Assembly: GCF_028737325.1 (NCBI RefSeq)
Contig: NZ_JAQZCH010000002.1
Location: 62,001 to 126,000 of the forward strand
Source: Microbacterium thalli
Lineage (GTDB): Bacteria > Actinomycetota > Actinomycetes > Actinomycetales > Microbacteriaceae
Reading direction: 5' to 3'
DNA: 64,000 nucleotides
Position 1 is the stretch's first letter. Every line of letters starts with the position of its first letter. This document shows, in pieces, positions 41,205 to 49,714 of the stretch. The notes under the pieces were generated by a model that was not told the DNA's origin, did not search any database, and was given only the letters and a program-made list of their open reading frames with translations. The position numbers were made by a program, and so were the translations under genes.

Positions 41205-42386
41205 ATGAGCGACGACAAGGCGGGGCGATCGTTCTTCGACGCTCTTCGCACACGCACCGTTGCCACCGAGACTTCGACCGGGATCCCGCGCGGTCTGCGG
41301 CTGGCGACGGCCTACGCGTGGCGGCTGCTGGTCGTGGCGGCGGCCGTCGGTGTCGCCATCTGGATCGTCATGCAGCTGAAGCTGCTGGTCATCCCGCTGC
41401 TGATCGCCATCCTGCTCGCGGCGCTGCTCTGGCCCGCCTGCCAGTGGATGCTCGACCATCGCTTCCCGCGGTGGGCGGCCATCGTGGTGAGCGTCCTGGC
41501 GACGCTCGCCGTCATCTCGGGACTGCTCGGGCTGGCGATCTGGCAGATCACCCAGCAGTCGGGGTCGGTGCGTGAACGGACCATCGAGGCGGTGGAGCAG
41601 CTCCGGCAGTACCTCATCGACGGTCCGCTCGACCTGACCTCGGCCGAGATCGACGATCTGCTCGTGCAGGGCTGGTCGTTCCTCGAGCAGCAGGCCTCCC
41701 TGCTGTGGACGGGAGCACTCGCGATCGGGTCGACCGTGGGACACGTCGTCACCGGCGCCCTGCTGGTGCTGTTCATCCTCCTGTGCCTGCTGGCCGACGG
41801 CGGCCGGATCTGGCGCTGGGTCGTGCGGCTGTTCCCGCGGCAGGCGCGTCCCGCCGTCGACGGGGCCGGCCACACGGGCTGGCGCACCGTCGTCACCTAC
41901 GCGCGCACGCAGCTGCTCGTCGCGACGATCGACGCCACGGGCATCGGCCTCGGGGCGCTGTTCCTGGGGGTGCCGCTCGCGGCACCGATCGCCGTGCTCG
42001 TGTTCCTCGGGGCGTTCATCCCGTTCGTGGGCGCCGTCGTGACCGGGGCTCTCGCCGTCTTCCTCGCGCTGGTCTACAACGGCCCGTGGATCGCCCTGTG
42101 GATGCTCATCGTCGTGCTCGGTGTGCAGCAGGTCGAGGGACACATCCTGCAACCGCTGCTCATGGGGTCGGCCGTCAAGGTCCATCCCCTCGCCGTCGTC
42201 ATCGTCGTCGCCGGCGGTGCGATGATCGCCGGCATCCCCGGTGCCCTGTTCGCCGTGCCGATCGCCGCCTTCGTCAACGTCGTCGTGCTCTACATCTCGC
42301 GACGATCGTGGGAGACGGGTGCGGTGCCCCTGCCCGACGAGATGATCTGGAGCACCGTGCCCCGAGACCGGAGGAAGAACGCATGA
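41205..42386 (+). CDS. AI-2E family membrane transporter
   Basis: 393 residues with about seven to eight TM helices, including the paired N-terminal helices (LVVAAAVGVAIWIVMQL, VIPLLIAILLAALLWP) and the conserved C-terminal PFVGAVVTGALAVFLAL and VQQVEGHILQPLLMG. The family includes TqsA and putative Na+/H+ or metabolite exporters; the substrate here is unknown. Its stop overlaps the ilvA start by 4 bases. Confidence 0.9.
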   Translation: MSDDKAGRSFFDALRTRTVATETSTGIPRGLRLATAYAWRLLVVAAAVGVAIWIVMQLKLLVIPLLIAILLAALLWPACQWMLDHRFPRWAAIVVSVLATLAVISGLLGLAIWQITQQSGSVRERTIEAVEQLRQYLIDGPLDLTSAEIDDLLVQGWSFLEQQASLLWTGALAIGSTVGHVVTGALLVLFILLCLLADGGRIWRWVVRLFPRQARPAVDGAGHTGWRTVVTYARTQLLVATIDATGIGLGALFLGVPLAAPIAVLVFLGAFIPFVGAVVTGALAVFLALVYNGPWIALWMLIVVLGVQQVEGHILQPLLMGSAVKVHPLAVVIVVAGGAMIAGIPGALFAVPIAAFVNVVVLYISRRSWETGAVPLPDEMIWSTVPRDRRKNA

Positions 42387-43609
42387 CCGGACCCACCCCG
42401 GCCGACCTCGAGGACGCCGCGGAGGTCCTGCGCGGCGTCGTCACCTGCACGCCGATGGAGTACTCCGAGCACCTCTCCGACCTGCTCGGCGTGCCCGTGC
42501 ACCTCAAGCTCGAGAACCTGCAGCGCACCGGTTCGTTCAAGATCCGCGGCGCGACGTACCGGCTGTCGCGGCTGACCGCCGAGGAGCGCGCGCGGGGCGT
42601 GGTGGCGGCGTCCGCCGGAAACCACGCCCAGGGCGTTGCCCTCGCCGCCCAGAAACTCGGGATCCCGGCCACCATCTTCATGCCTCTCGGGGTGCCCGTG
42701 CCGAAGCTGCTCGCGACCCGCGGATACGGCGCCGATGTCGTGCTCGAGGGAGCCACGGTGGAGACGCCGCTGCGCCTCGCCGCGGAGTTCGCCGAGCGCA
42801 CCGGCGCCGTGCTCATCCACCCGTTCGACCACCCCGACGTCATCACCGGCCAGGGCACGCTCGGGCTGGAGGTCGTCGACCAGGTGCCGGATATCGAGAC
42901 GCTCGTCATCCCCATCGGTGGCGGCGGGCTCATCGCCGGTGTCGCCGCAGCCGTCAAGACCCGGGCGGCGGCCGCCGGGCGGACCGTCCGCGTGATCGGC
43001 GTCCAGGCGGCCAACGCCGCGGCCTACCCTTCGTCGCTCGCGGCCGGTGAGCCGCTCTCCGTCGTGACGACCCCGACGATCGCGGACGGCATCGCGGTCG
43101 GACGCCCCGGGGATGAGCCGTTCCGGATCATCCGCGAGCTCGTCGACGAGGTCGTGACGGTCTCGGACGACGACATCGCGCGGGCGCTGCTCGTGCTGCT
43201 CGAGCGCGCCAAGCAGGTCGTCGAGCCGGCCGGGGCGGCCGGGGTGGCGGCCATCGTCGCCGGAAAGGTGCACGCGAGCGGGCCGACCGTCGCGGTGCTC
43301 TCGGGCGGGAACATCGACCCGCTCCTGCTGCAGCGCGTCGTGGCGCACGGGCTCGCGGCATCCGGTCGATACATGACCCTGCAGATCCCGCTACCGGATC
43401 GGCCCGGGCAGCTCGCGCGGGTCTCCGACCTGTTGTCGGTCGCCGGCGCCAACGTGATCGAGGTGCTGCACACACGTCACGGTCAGGGGCTGCAGATCAG
43501 CGAGGTGATCCTCCAGCTGAGCGTCGAGACGCGCGGGCAGGAGCACCGCGCGCAGGTCATCACGATCCTCGAGGATGCCGGCTTCGCGCCGACCGTCGTC
43601 TCGGATTGA
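42383..43609 (+). CDS. ilvA: Threonine ammonia-lyase (threonine dehydratase) with C-terminal ACT domain
   Basis: 408 residues, PLP enzyme converting threonine to 2-oxobutanoate. PLP lysine Lys53 in GSFKIRGA, SAGNHAQGVALAA, glycine loop IGGGGLIAGVAAAVK, then an ACT domain (about 330-408: IPLPDRPGQLARVSDLL). A single ACT domain of this kind resembles the short/catabolic-type enzymes more than the long E. coli IlvA. Translationally coupled to the AI-2E gene. The symbol reflects the family. Confidence 0.9.
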   Translation: MTGPTPADLEDAAEVLRGVVTCTPMEYSEHLSDLLGVPVHLKLENLQRTGSFKIRGATYRLSRLTAEERARGVVAASAGNHAQGVALAAQKLGIPATIFMPLGVPVPKLLATRGYGADVVLEGATVETPLRLAAEFAERTGAVLIHPFDHPDVITGQGTLGLEVVDQVPDIETLVIPIGGGGLIAGVAAAVKTRAAAAGRTVRVIGVQAANAAAYPSSLAAGEPLSVVTTPTIADGIAVGRPGDEPFRIIRELVDEVVTVSDDDIARALLVLLERAKQVVEPAGAAGVAAIVAGKVHASGPTVAVLSGGNIDPLLLQRVVAHGLAASGRYMTLQIPLPDRPGQLARVSDLLSVAGANVIEVLHTRHGQGLQISEVILQLSVETRGQEHRAQVITILEDAGFAPTVVSD

Positions 43610-43633
43610 CGACCGTCGACGCGAAGCGCGGGC

Positions 43634-44125
43634 TCACTGACCCGAGTAGGTCTCGACCTTGACGATCTCGACGCTGATGTCGCGACCGTTCGGGGCGGTG
43701 TAGGAGGTCTTGTCGCCCTCCTTGAGCCCGAGGATGGCCGCGCCCAGGGGCGAGGCCTCGCTGTAGACATCGAGCTCGGAGCCGGCCGCGATCTCGCGGC
43801 TGCCGAGCAGGAAGACCTCTTCGCCGCCGGCCACGAGCGCGGTGACGACGGTGCCCGAGAGAACGGTGCCGTCCGATTCGGGGGCCTCGCCGACGGTGGC
43901 ATCCTTCAGGAGCTGCTGCAGGGTGCGGATGCGCGCCTCCTGCTTGCCCTGCTCGTCCTTGGCCGCGTGATAGCCGCCGTTCTCCTTCAGGTCGCCCTCT
44001 TCGCGAGCGGCCTCGATGCGCTTGGCGATCTCCTCGCGGCCGGTCGTCGACAGGTGCTCGAGCTCGGCGACGAGACGATCGTAGGCATCCTGGGTGAGGA
44101 AGGTGACGGGAGCGTCATTCGACAT
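43634..44125 (-). CDS. greA: Transcription elongation factor GreA
   Basis: 163 residues. N-terminal coiled coil (LTQDAYDRLVAELEHL, EIAKRIEAAREEGDLKENGGYHAAKDEQG) carrying the acidic tip that stimulates RNA polymerase transcript cleavage, and a C-terminal FKBP-like domain (ASPLGAAILGLKEGDKTSYTAP). ATG 44125 follows AAGGAG; an in-frame ATG 15 bases upstream would leave no such site. Downstream of DUF4307 as in mycobacteria. Confidence 0.95.
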   Translation of the reverse strand: MSNDAPVTFLTQDAYDRLVAELEHLSTTGREEIAKRIEAAREEGDLKENGGYHAAKDEQGKQEARIRTLQQLLKDATVGEAPESDGTVLSGTVVTALVAGGEEVFLLGSREIAAGSELDVYSEASPLGAAILGLKEGDKTSYTAPNGRDISVEIVKVETYSGQ

Positions 44126-44168
44126 GGGGTCTCCTTGCACTGGCGCGGCATCGGCCGCCTATGGCGAA

Positions 44169-44191
44169 CGCCCCGGCATCGGGCCGGGGCG
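44169..44191 (-). terminator. 9-bp hairpin between DUF4307 gene and greA
   Basis: CGCCCCGGC pairs with GCCGGGGCG around a 5-base loop, just after the DUF4307 stop on the minus strand. Confidence 0.6.
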
Positions 44192-44208
44192 CACAAGAAA
44201 GACCCAGA

Positions 44209-44604
44209 CTACGGGATCCAGCAGGACGTGACCAAACCGTTGGTCGCCAGGGCGACCGTGGGGATCGTCTCGGTGAAGGCGCGTCGCAGCCCGGCGTCGG
44301 CGGGGTACTCCACGACCCGCCAGCCGACGACGCCGTGCTCGGTGTCCTGTGCCTCGAGCGCGCACGCGAGCGGTTTGTCGGCGGCACCGCTGACCTGGAA
44401 CGACACCACGACCTCGTGCTCGTCGACGACCTCGAAGCCGGTCGCGTCGGTGTCGACCGAGCCGAGGGCGCCGCTGACGGTCGTCCACGCGACCAAGGCG
44501 AGCAGTCCGGCTCCGATGACCCCCGCGATCGCGATCGCGACGCGTCGGGACCGTCGCTCCCGCGTGCGACCGTAGCGCTGGTCGAGCTTGGACTGCGTGG
44601 ACAT
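44209..44604 (-). CDS. DUF4307 membrane protein
   Basis: 131 residues. Basic N-terminal tail (YGRTRERRSRR), one TM helix (about 25-45), then an extracytoplasmic beta-rich domain with EVVVSFQVSG and a Cys pair (PLACALEAQ and TSCWIP). ATG 44604 has GGAGACC; upstream in-frame codons are ignored. Adjacent to greA as in other actinobacteria. Function unknown. Confidence 0.85.
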   Translation of the reverse strand: MSTQSKLDQRYGRTRERRSRRVAIAIAGVIGAGLLALVAWTTVSGALGSVDTDATGFEVVDEHEVVVSFQVSGAADKPLACALEAQDTEHGVVGWRVVEYPADAGLRRAFTETIPTVALATNGLVTSCWIP

Positions 44605-44636
44605 GGCGTCGGTCTCCGGGACGGTATTCGCGGGAT

Positions 44637-44657
44637 TAGGCTGGAGGTTCCAGGCTA
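44637..44657. promoter_or_regulatory. Facing -10 boxes for the DUF4307 and small membrane protein genes
   Basis: TAGGCT on the plus strand (44637-44642) and TAGCCT on the minus strand (44652-44657) face each other in the 81-base gap, so the two start regions would overlap. Confidence 0.4.
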
Positions 44658-44685
44658 AGCGCTTCGGGCGCGGATCGAGGAACTG

Positions 44686-44931
44686 ATGCACTCCCTCCTG
44701 TGGCTCACGTCGGCGGCGACTCCGATACCCGAGATCACGGTCGACCCGACCTCGGTCACCCCGGGACCGTGGGGGTTCGGCGCGATCGTCGTGCTGACGA
44801 TCGCCGTCGTCCTGCTTCTGCTCGACATGCTCCGCCGCGTCCGACGCGGTCGGTACCGCGCCGAGGTGCGGGAGCAGCTCGACGAGGAGGAGCTGGCCTC
44901 CGACCGGCGCGGAGACGACGAGCCCCGCTGA
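44686..44931 (+). CDS. Small single-pass membrane protein (Rv1083-like position)
   Basis: 81 residues. Short extracytoplasmic N-terminus (TPIPEITVDPTSVTPGPWG), one TM helix (about 31-50) and an acidic/basic cytoplasmic tail. GAGGAACTG ribosome site. It occupies the place that Rv1083 has in M. tuberculosis between mca and the hlyIII-like gene. Its TGA directly abuts the convergent hlyIII stop (TGATCA at 44929-44934). Function unknown. Confidence 0.75.
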   Translation: MHSLLWLTSAATPIPEITVDPTSVTPGPWGFGAIVVLTIAVVLLLLDMLRRVRRGRYRAEVREQLDEEELASDRRGDDEPR

Positions 44932-45657
44932 TCAGCCGCCGTGGTAGGCCGGCGCCAGCGCGATGAGCAGGCTGGCGGTCCAGTGGCACAGGAACGCCAG
45001 GACCGTGCACACATGGAAAATCTCGTGGAAGCCGAAGTGGCCCGGCCACGGATTCGGCTTCTTGAGGGCGTAGACGATCGCGCCGCCGGTGTACAGCAGG
45101 CCGCCGATGACCACGAGCACCATCATCGCGGCGTTCGCCTGGAACAGCGGGACCATGTACATCACCGCGGCCCAGCCGAGCACGAGGTACAGCGCGACGT
45201 AGAGCCAGCGCGGCGCGTTGATCCAGAACACGCGGAAGAAGATGCCCGCGATCGCGCCACCCCAGACGAGGGTGAGCAACAGCACGGACTGGTCCGTCGG
45301 CAGGGCCAGCACCGCGAGCGGCGTGTACGTCCCCGCGATCAGCAGCAGGATGTTCGCGTGGTCGATGCGCTTGAGGATCGCCTTCGTCCGCGGCTGCCAG
45401 TCGAAGCGGTGGTACAGGGCCGAATTGCCGAAGAGCAGGAGGGATGTCGTCATGAACACCGCGCTCGCCCACTTCGCGGGCGTCCCCTCGGCCAGCATGA
45501 TGAGCACGATGCCGGCGGCGATGGCGACTGGGAAGGTCGCCGCGTGGATCCAGCCGCGCCAGGTGGGGCGGAGCTCTACCTGAGCGCTGACGGCGGCGGC
45601 GTCGAGGAGCGGCAGCTGGGGCATCTCGGCGCCCTCGTCGGGTGCGGGTCGGTTCAC
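44932..45657 (-). CDS. Hemolysin III / PAQR-family membrane protein
   Basis: 241 residues with seven TM helices. Conserved polar residues of the family: SALYHRFDW in TM2 region, DHANILLLIAGTYTP, and GHFGFHEIFHVCTVLAFLCHW with His residues of the presumed metal site. GTG 45657 is chosen because TACGCT lies 6 nt upstream. Family members are thought to be metal-dependent lipid hydrolases or receptors; hemolytic activity should not be assumed. Confidence 0.9.
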   Translation of the reverse strand: MNRPAPDEGAEMPQLPLLDAAAVSAQVELRPTWRGWIHAATFPVAIAAGIVLIMLAEGTPAKWASAVFMTTSLLLFGNSALYHRFDWQPRTKAILKRIDHANILLLIAGTYTPLAVLALPTDQSVLLLTLVWGGAIAGIFFRVFWINAPRWLYVALYLVLGWAAVMYMVPLFQANAAMMVLVVIGGLLYTGGAIVYALKKPNPWPGHFGFHEIFHVCTVLAFLCHWTASLLIALAPAYHGG

Positions 45658-45663
45658 ACAACG

Positions 45664-45669
45664 AGCGTA
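45664..45669 (-). promoter_or_regulatory. -10 box TACGCT of the hemolysin III gene (leaderless)
   Basis: TACGCT, cgttgt, GTG on the minus strand with 6-nt spacing. Confidence 0.55.
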
Positions 45670-45708
45670 CGCCGGACCGTATGCCCACGTTCACATGGGG
45701 CTGGGAGG

Positions 45709-45714
45709 TAGCGT
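45709..45714 (+). promoter_or_regulatory. -10 box TAGCGT of uppS (leaderless)
   Basis: TAGCGT, agggga, GTG with 6-nt spacing; divergent from the hemolysin III promoter 40 bases away. Confidence 0.55.
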
Positions 45715-45720
45715 AGGGGA

Positions 45721-46497
45721 GTGGCTGCGAATCGGGGGAGAGGCCCCCTCTATCGACTGTATGCGTCCCGGCTGCGCCGGCATCTGACGCCCGAGGTCGT
45801 CCCGCACCACGTCGCCATGATGATCGACGGCAACCGTCGATGGGCGCGCCAAGCCGGATACCCGACGCCCGCAGAGGGCCACCGTGCGGGCGCGGCGAAG
45901 ATGCACGAGTTCCTGCGGTGGTGCGACGAGCTCGGCATCCGGGTGGTCTCGCTCTACCTGCTCTCGCACGACAACCTCGCCAAGCGCGACTCGCGCGAGC
46001 TCGCCGACCTGCTCGAGATCATCGCGGAGCTGGCCGAGACGCTCGCGAGCGAGCCCGGGTGGCGTGTGCAGCATGTGGGGCGGGCGGCGCAGCTGCCCGA
46101 GGACCTGGCGCGGGTGCTGGCGAAGGCGCAGGAGAGCACGTCCGCGAACAGCGGTCTGCACGTCAACCTGGCGGTCGGCTACGGCGGACGCGGCGAGATC
46201 GTCGACGCCGTCCGCAGCATCATCGCCGCGCACCACGAACGGGGCGGCACGCTGGAGGAGCTCGCCGAGAGTCTGACGCCCGAGCAGATCGGCGAGCATC
46301 TGTACACCGGCGGCCAGGCCGACCCGGATCTGGTGATCCGCACGTCGGGCGAGCAGCGCCTGAGCGACTTCCTGCTCTGGCAGTCGGCGCACAGCGAGTT
46401 CTACTTCGTCGAGGCACTCGGCCCCGACCTGCGCGAGGTGGACTTCCTCCGCGCCATCCGCGACTTCGCCTCGCGCGATCGTCGCTACGGCAGCTGA
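45721..46497 (+). CDS. uppS: cis-Prenyltransferase (isoprenyl transferase, UppS family)
   Basis: 258 residues. Condenses isopentenyl diphosphate into cis-polyprenyl lipid carriers for wall synthesis. Catalytic Asp36 in MMIDGNRRWARQ, GHRAGAAKM, LAVGYGGRGEIVDAV, and the C-terminal DLVIRTSGEQRLSDFLLWQSAHSE region. In mycobacteria the same-position gene (Rv1086) makes the short Z-farnesyl product, so product length cannot be told here. Leaderless GTG start. Confidence 0.92.
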   Translation: MAANRGRGPLYRLYASRLRRHLTPEVVPHHVAMMIDGNRRWARQAGYPTPAEGHRAGAAKMHEFLRWCDELGIRVVSLYLLSHDNLAKRDSRELADLLEIIAELAETLASEPGWRVQHVGRAAQLPEDLARVLAKAQESTSANSGLHVNLAVGYGGRGEIVDAVRSIIAAHHERGGTLEELAESLTPEQIGEHLYTGGQADPDLVIRTSGEQRLSDFLLWQSAHSEFYFVEALGPDLREVDFLRAIRDFASRDRRYGS

Positions 46498-46526
46498 ACC
46501 GAAGAGTTCACCGGCACGAAACGATC

Positions 46527-46559
46527 GGCGGCGTGTCGCTTTGATCGCCGGACGCCGCC
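46527..46559 (+). terminator. Possible uppS terminator
   Basis: GGCGGCGT pairs with ACGCCGCC around a 17-base loop, 30 bases after the uppS stop; no clear U-tract. Confidence 0.4.
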
Positions 46560-46565
46560 CGGTCG

Positions 46566-46658
46566 TACTGTCATCGCAACGGGCACGGTGCCCGTTCGAG
46601 TCGGCCGATCACGACTCGTGACCCACGGTCGACTCGGGCAATCGGGTGAGACACCCGA
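46566..46658 (+). promoter_or_regulatory. phoH2 promoter and structured 5' leader
   Basis: -10 box TACTGT (46566-46571) puts the start near 46578, the first base of AACGGGCACGGTGCCCGTT, a perfect inverted repeat (46578-46596). Two more perfect stems follow: CGAGTCG/CGACTCG (46597-46603, 46612-46618) and TCGGGTG/CACCCGA (46642-46648, 46652-46658). The GGGGAG ribosome site comes next. Possible RNA-level control of phoH2; no known riboswitch class recognised. Confidence 0.5.
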
Positions 46659-46673
46659 GGCGGGGAGTGGGTT

Positions 46674-48029
46674 GTGGCCGCACGAGCAACTGAGCAGCAG
46701 CGTCGCGTCATCCACGATGGAGGTGACGCCTCCGATCAGGAGCTGCGCACCTACGTCCTGGACACGTCCGTGCTGCTGAGCGATCCCCGGGCGATGTTCC
46801 GGTTCGCCGAGCATTCCGTCGTCATCCCGGTCGTCGTCGTCACGGAGCTCGAGGGCAAACGTCACGACCCCGAGATCGGCTACTTCGCCCGGCAGGCGCT
46901 GCGCCACCTCGACGACCTGCGGGTCGAGCACGGTCGTCTCGACTTCCCGGTGCCCGTCGGCGAGGGCGGCCTGCTGCGCGTAGAGCTCACCAACACCGAC
47001 CCGTCGGTGCTGCCAGCGGGCATGCGCCTGGGCGACAACGACACGAGGATCCTCGCGGTCGCGATGCATCTCGCCCACGAGGGCCAACCGGTGACCGTCG
47101 TGTCGAAGGACCTGCCGATGCGAGTGAAGGCGGCGTCGCTGGGTATCTCGGCCGAGGAGTACCTCGCCGAGCAGGCGGTGGACTCGGGGTGGACAGGCAT
47201 CGCCGACGTCGACCTGTCGGGCGACGACATGAGCGACCTGTACGAGACCGAGATCGGCGCGAGCGACCAGGTGGTCGGGATGCCGGTGAACACCGGTCTC
47301 GTCATCCACTCCGAGCGCGGATCGGCGCTCGGGCGGGTCACCGGCGGAGGGTCGTTCCGTCTCGTGCGGGGCGACCGCGACGTCTTCGGTCTGCACGGCC
47401 GCTCGGCGGAGCAGCGCATCGCGATCGACCTCCTGCTCGACCCGGACGTGGGCATCGTCTCCCTGGGCGGCCGCGCGGGTACCGGCAAGTCAGCACTCGC
47501 ACTGTGCGCCGCCCTGGAGTCCGTGCTCGAACGGCAGCAGCAGAAGAAGATCATCGTCTTCCGGCCGCTCTTCGCCGTCGGCGGCCAGGAGCTCGGCTAC
47601 CTGCCCGGAGATGCGCAGGAGAAGATGAACCCCTGGGGTCAAGCGATCTTCGACACGCTGGGCTCGGTCGTCTCCAGCAACGTCGTCGAAGAGATCGTCG
47701 CGCGCGGCCTGCTCGAGGTGCTGCCGTTGACGCACATCCGAGGGCGTTCGCTGCACGACGCCTTCGTCATCGTCGACGAAGCGCAGTCGCTCGAGCGCAA
47801 CGTGCTGCTGACGGTGCTCAGTCGCATCGGGCAGAACTCGCGGGTGGTGCTCACCCACGACGTGGGGCAGCGCGACAACCTGCGCGTCGGTCGCCACGAT
47901 GGCATCGCCTCGGTCATCGAGAGCTTGAAGGGGCACGGGCTCTTCGCCCACGTGACCCTCACGCGCTCGGAGCGTTCCGCGATCGCGGCCCTCGTCACCG
48001 ACCTCCTGGAGGCGGGCGAACTCAGCTGA
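46674..48029 (+). CDS. phoH2: PhoH2: PIN-domain RNase fused to PhoH ATPase
   Basis: 451 residues. N-terminal PIN nuclease (about 25-165) with acidic residues in [22 protein letters not shown], and [12 protein letters not shown]-terminal PhoH P-loop ATPase (about 245-445): [47 protein letters not shown]. The family couples ATP hydrolysis to RNA unwinding and cleavage, and is linked to PIN toxins. GTG start with GGGGAG upstream. Followed by a strong terminator. Confidence 0.93.
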   Translation: MAARATEQQRRVIHDGGDASDQELRTYVLDTSVLLSDPRAMFRFAEHSVVIPVVVVTELEGKRHDPEIGYFARQALRHLDDLRVEHGRLDFPVPVGEGGLLRVELTNTDPSVLPAGMRLGDNDTRILAVAMHLAHEGQPVTVVSKDLPMRVKAASLGISAEEYLAEQAVDSGWTGIADVDLSGDDMSDLYETEIGASDQVVGMPVNTGLVIHSERGSALGRVTGGGSFRLVRGDRDVFGLHGRSAEQRIAIDLLLDPDVGIVSLGGRAGTGKSALALCAALESVLERQQQKKIIVFRPLFAVGGQELGYLPGDAQEKMNPWGQAIFDTLGSVVSSNVVEEIVARGLLEVLPLTHIRGRSLHDAFVIVDEAQSLERNVLLTVLSRIGQNSRVVLTHDVGQRDNLRVGRHDGIASVIESLKGHGLFAHVTLTRSERSAIAALVTDLLEAGELS

Positions 48030-48036
48030 GGGGAGC

Positions 48037-48070
48037 GGGGTCGGCGCTGCCGCGGTACAGCGCCGACCCC
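48037..48070. terminator. 13-bp bidirectional terminator
   Basis: GGGGTCGGCGCTG pairs perfectly with CAGCGCCGACCCC around CCGCGGTA, between convergent phoH2 and the response regulator. Confidence 0.85.
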
Positions 48071-48074
48071 GAGC

Positions 48075-48731
48075 TCACGCCTCCCAGCGGTAGCCTTCGC
48101 CGCGCACGGTCGCGATCCGTCGCGCGCCCACCTTGGCGCGGAGGTAGCGCACGTAGACGTCGACGACGTTCGAGCCGGGGTCGAAGTCGAGCGCCCACAC
48201 CTGCCGCAGCAGCGCCTCCCGGCTGAGGACTTCGCCGGCGTGCCGCAGGAACTGCTCGGCGAGGGCGAACTCCCGGGCCGACAGGTCGATCTCGCGGCCG
48301 TCGATGCTGGCGCGCCGGGTGAGCATGTCGAGACTCACGCCGTCATGCGAAAGCACGGTCGCCGGACCGCCGCTCTCGCGCAGGCGCGAGCGGATGCGGG
48401 CCAGCAGCTCCGCGACGACGAACGGCTTCGGGACGTAGTCGCTCGCGCCGGCATCGAGCGCCTCGACGGTGTCGCTGGTGCCGCTGCGCGCCGTCAGCAT
48501 CACGACCGGGACCGTGGAGCCGCCCGCCCGGATCTGCCGCAGAACGTCGAATCCGTCGATGCCGGGCAGCCCGACGTCGAGCACGACGAGGTCGATCTGC
48601 TCGCCCGCGAGGATCTGCAGCGCGGTCTCGCCGTCCTCCGCCGCAACCGGGTCGAAGCCCTCGGAACGCATGGCGCGTTCGAGCAGCGTGATGATGTGGG
48701 GTTCGTCATCGACGAGCAGGATGCGGGTCAT
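48075..48731 (-). CDS. OmpR-family response regulator
   Basis: 218 residues: receiver with VDDEP, phospho-acceptor Asp52 in LDVGLPGIDG, LTARSG, KPFVVAELLARIRSRL; winged-helix output domain with SAREFALAEQFLRHAGEVLSREALLRQVW and VDVYVRYLRAKVG. It overlaps the upstream kinase by 4 bases, so the pair is cognate. Last gene of a long minus-strand run. Target genes unknown. Confidence 0.92.
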   Translation of the reverse strand: MTRILLVDDEPHIITLLERAMRSEGFDPVAAEDGETALQILAGEQIDLVVLDVGLPGIDGFDVLRQIRAGGSTVPVVMLTARSGTSDTVEALDAGASDYVPKPFVVAELLARIRSRLRESGGPATVLSHDGVSLDMLTRRASIDGREIDLSAREFALAEQFLRHAGEVLSREALLRQVWALDFDPGSNVVDVYVRYLRAKVGARRIATVRGEGYRWEA

Positions 48732-49702
48732 CCGATCTCCTTGCGTTGGAGGACGACGTCGTCGGCTCGGACCGGGGCGGGAAGCCGCCGGGCCGACCGA
48801 AGGGGGATCTCGATGGTGAAGGTGGCGCCGCCGCCGGGGGTCTCCGCGACGCGGCAGGAGCCGCCATGCCCCTTCGCGATCGCGTCGACGATCGCCAGCC
48901 CCAGGCCCGATCCGCCCGCCGAGCGCCGCCGACCGCCGCGGTCGAACCGGCGGAAGATGCGATGGCGAGCCGCGGGCGGGACACCGGGACCGTGGTCGCG
49001 CACCCACAGGTGCGCCGATCCGGCGTAGACGCCGCTGCCGAGCTCGATCGCGGTGCCGACGGGGGTGTGCTTGGCGGCATTGTCGGCGAGCTGGAGCCAG
49101 GCCTGCAGCAAACGGTCGGGGTCGCCGGTCACGACCGCGCGCTGGGTGGTCTCGACCGCCCACTCGTGCCCGGGGATGACCGTGACGAGGTCGGCGACCC
49201 GCTGGGTCAGGGTCTCGAGATCGACGTCGTCGCTCGTGAACCGCGCCCCGTCGACCGAAGCGAGCAGATCGATGTCGCCGATGAGGCGCGTCATCCGGTC
49301 GAGCTCCGCCGTCGCGATCTGCCGCACCGTCTCGACATCCCCGCTGTCTGCGGCATCCATCAGCTCGAGGTGTCCGCGGACGATCGCGATGGGCGTCTTC
49401 AGCTCGTGCCGGACGTCGTCGAGCAGGCGGCGCTGCGCCTCGACGGCGGAATCGGACGCATCCTGCGCCGCGGCATCGCGCGGCGGCGTCGCCAGCAACG
49501 GCCAGCCCACGGCCCACAAGGTGACGAGCGTTCCGGCGCCGGCGACCGCGAAGACGAGGACGGCCGGCCACGGCGGGGTGGCGCCGACGACGAGGAAGAC
49601 GAGCAGCGTCGCGATGGCGGCAACGACGAAGCCGGCGCACACGACAGCCAGGAGCGATCCCAGGATGCGTGCGCGCCGGGCCTCCGACCGCGACGGACTC
49701 AC
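48728..49702 (-). CDS. Sensor histidine kinase with two short TM helices
   Basis: 324 residues. TM1 about 14-40 and TM2 about 46-68 with almost no extracellular loop, so it probably senses the membrane or an internal signal. HisKA with His99 in DDVRHELKTPIAIVRGHLEL, HATPase with LQLADNAAKHTP, DHGPGVPPA and GGSGLGLAIVDAIAKGHGG. No HAMP segment recognised. GTG 49702 is set by GATAAT 6 nt upstream, inside the 3' end of fumC. Confidence 0.9.
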   Translation of the reverse strand: MSPSRSEARRARILGSLLAVVCAGFVVAAIATLLVFLVVGATPPWPAVLVFAVAGAGTLVTLWAVGWPLLATPPRDAAAQDASDSAVEAQRRLLDDVRHELKTPIAIVRGHLELMDAADSGDVETVRQIATAELDRMTRLIGDIDLLASVDGARFTSDDVDLETLTQRVADLVTVIPGHEWAVETTQRAVVTGDPDRLLQAWLQLADNAAKHTPVGTAIELGSGVYAGSAHLWVRDHGPGVPPAARHRIFRRFDRGGRRRSAGGSGLGLAIVDAIAKGHGGSCRVAETPGGGATFTIEIPLRSARRLPAPVRADDVVLQRKEIG

Positions 49703-49708
49703 TCTCCG

Positions 49709-49714
49709 ATTATC
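49709..49714 (-). promoter_or_regulatory. -10 box GATAAT of the kinase gene (leaderless), overlapping the fumC stop
   Basis: GATAAT, cggaga, GTG on the minus strand with 6-nt spacing; the box overlaps the stop region of fumC, so the kinase-regulator pair can be transcribed separately. Confidence 0.55.

Noticed and set aside
44932..45657. Hemolysin toxin
   Set aside because: Hemolysin III is a family name; the PAQR-type membrane fold is widespread in non-pathogens.
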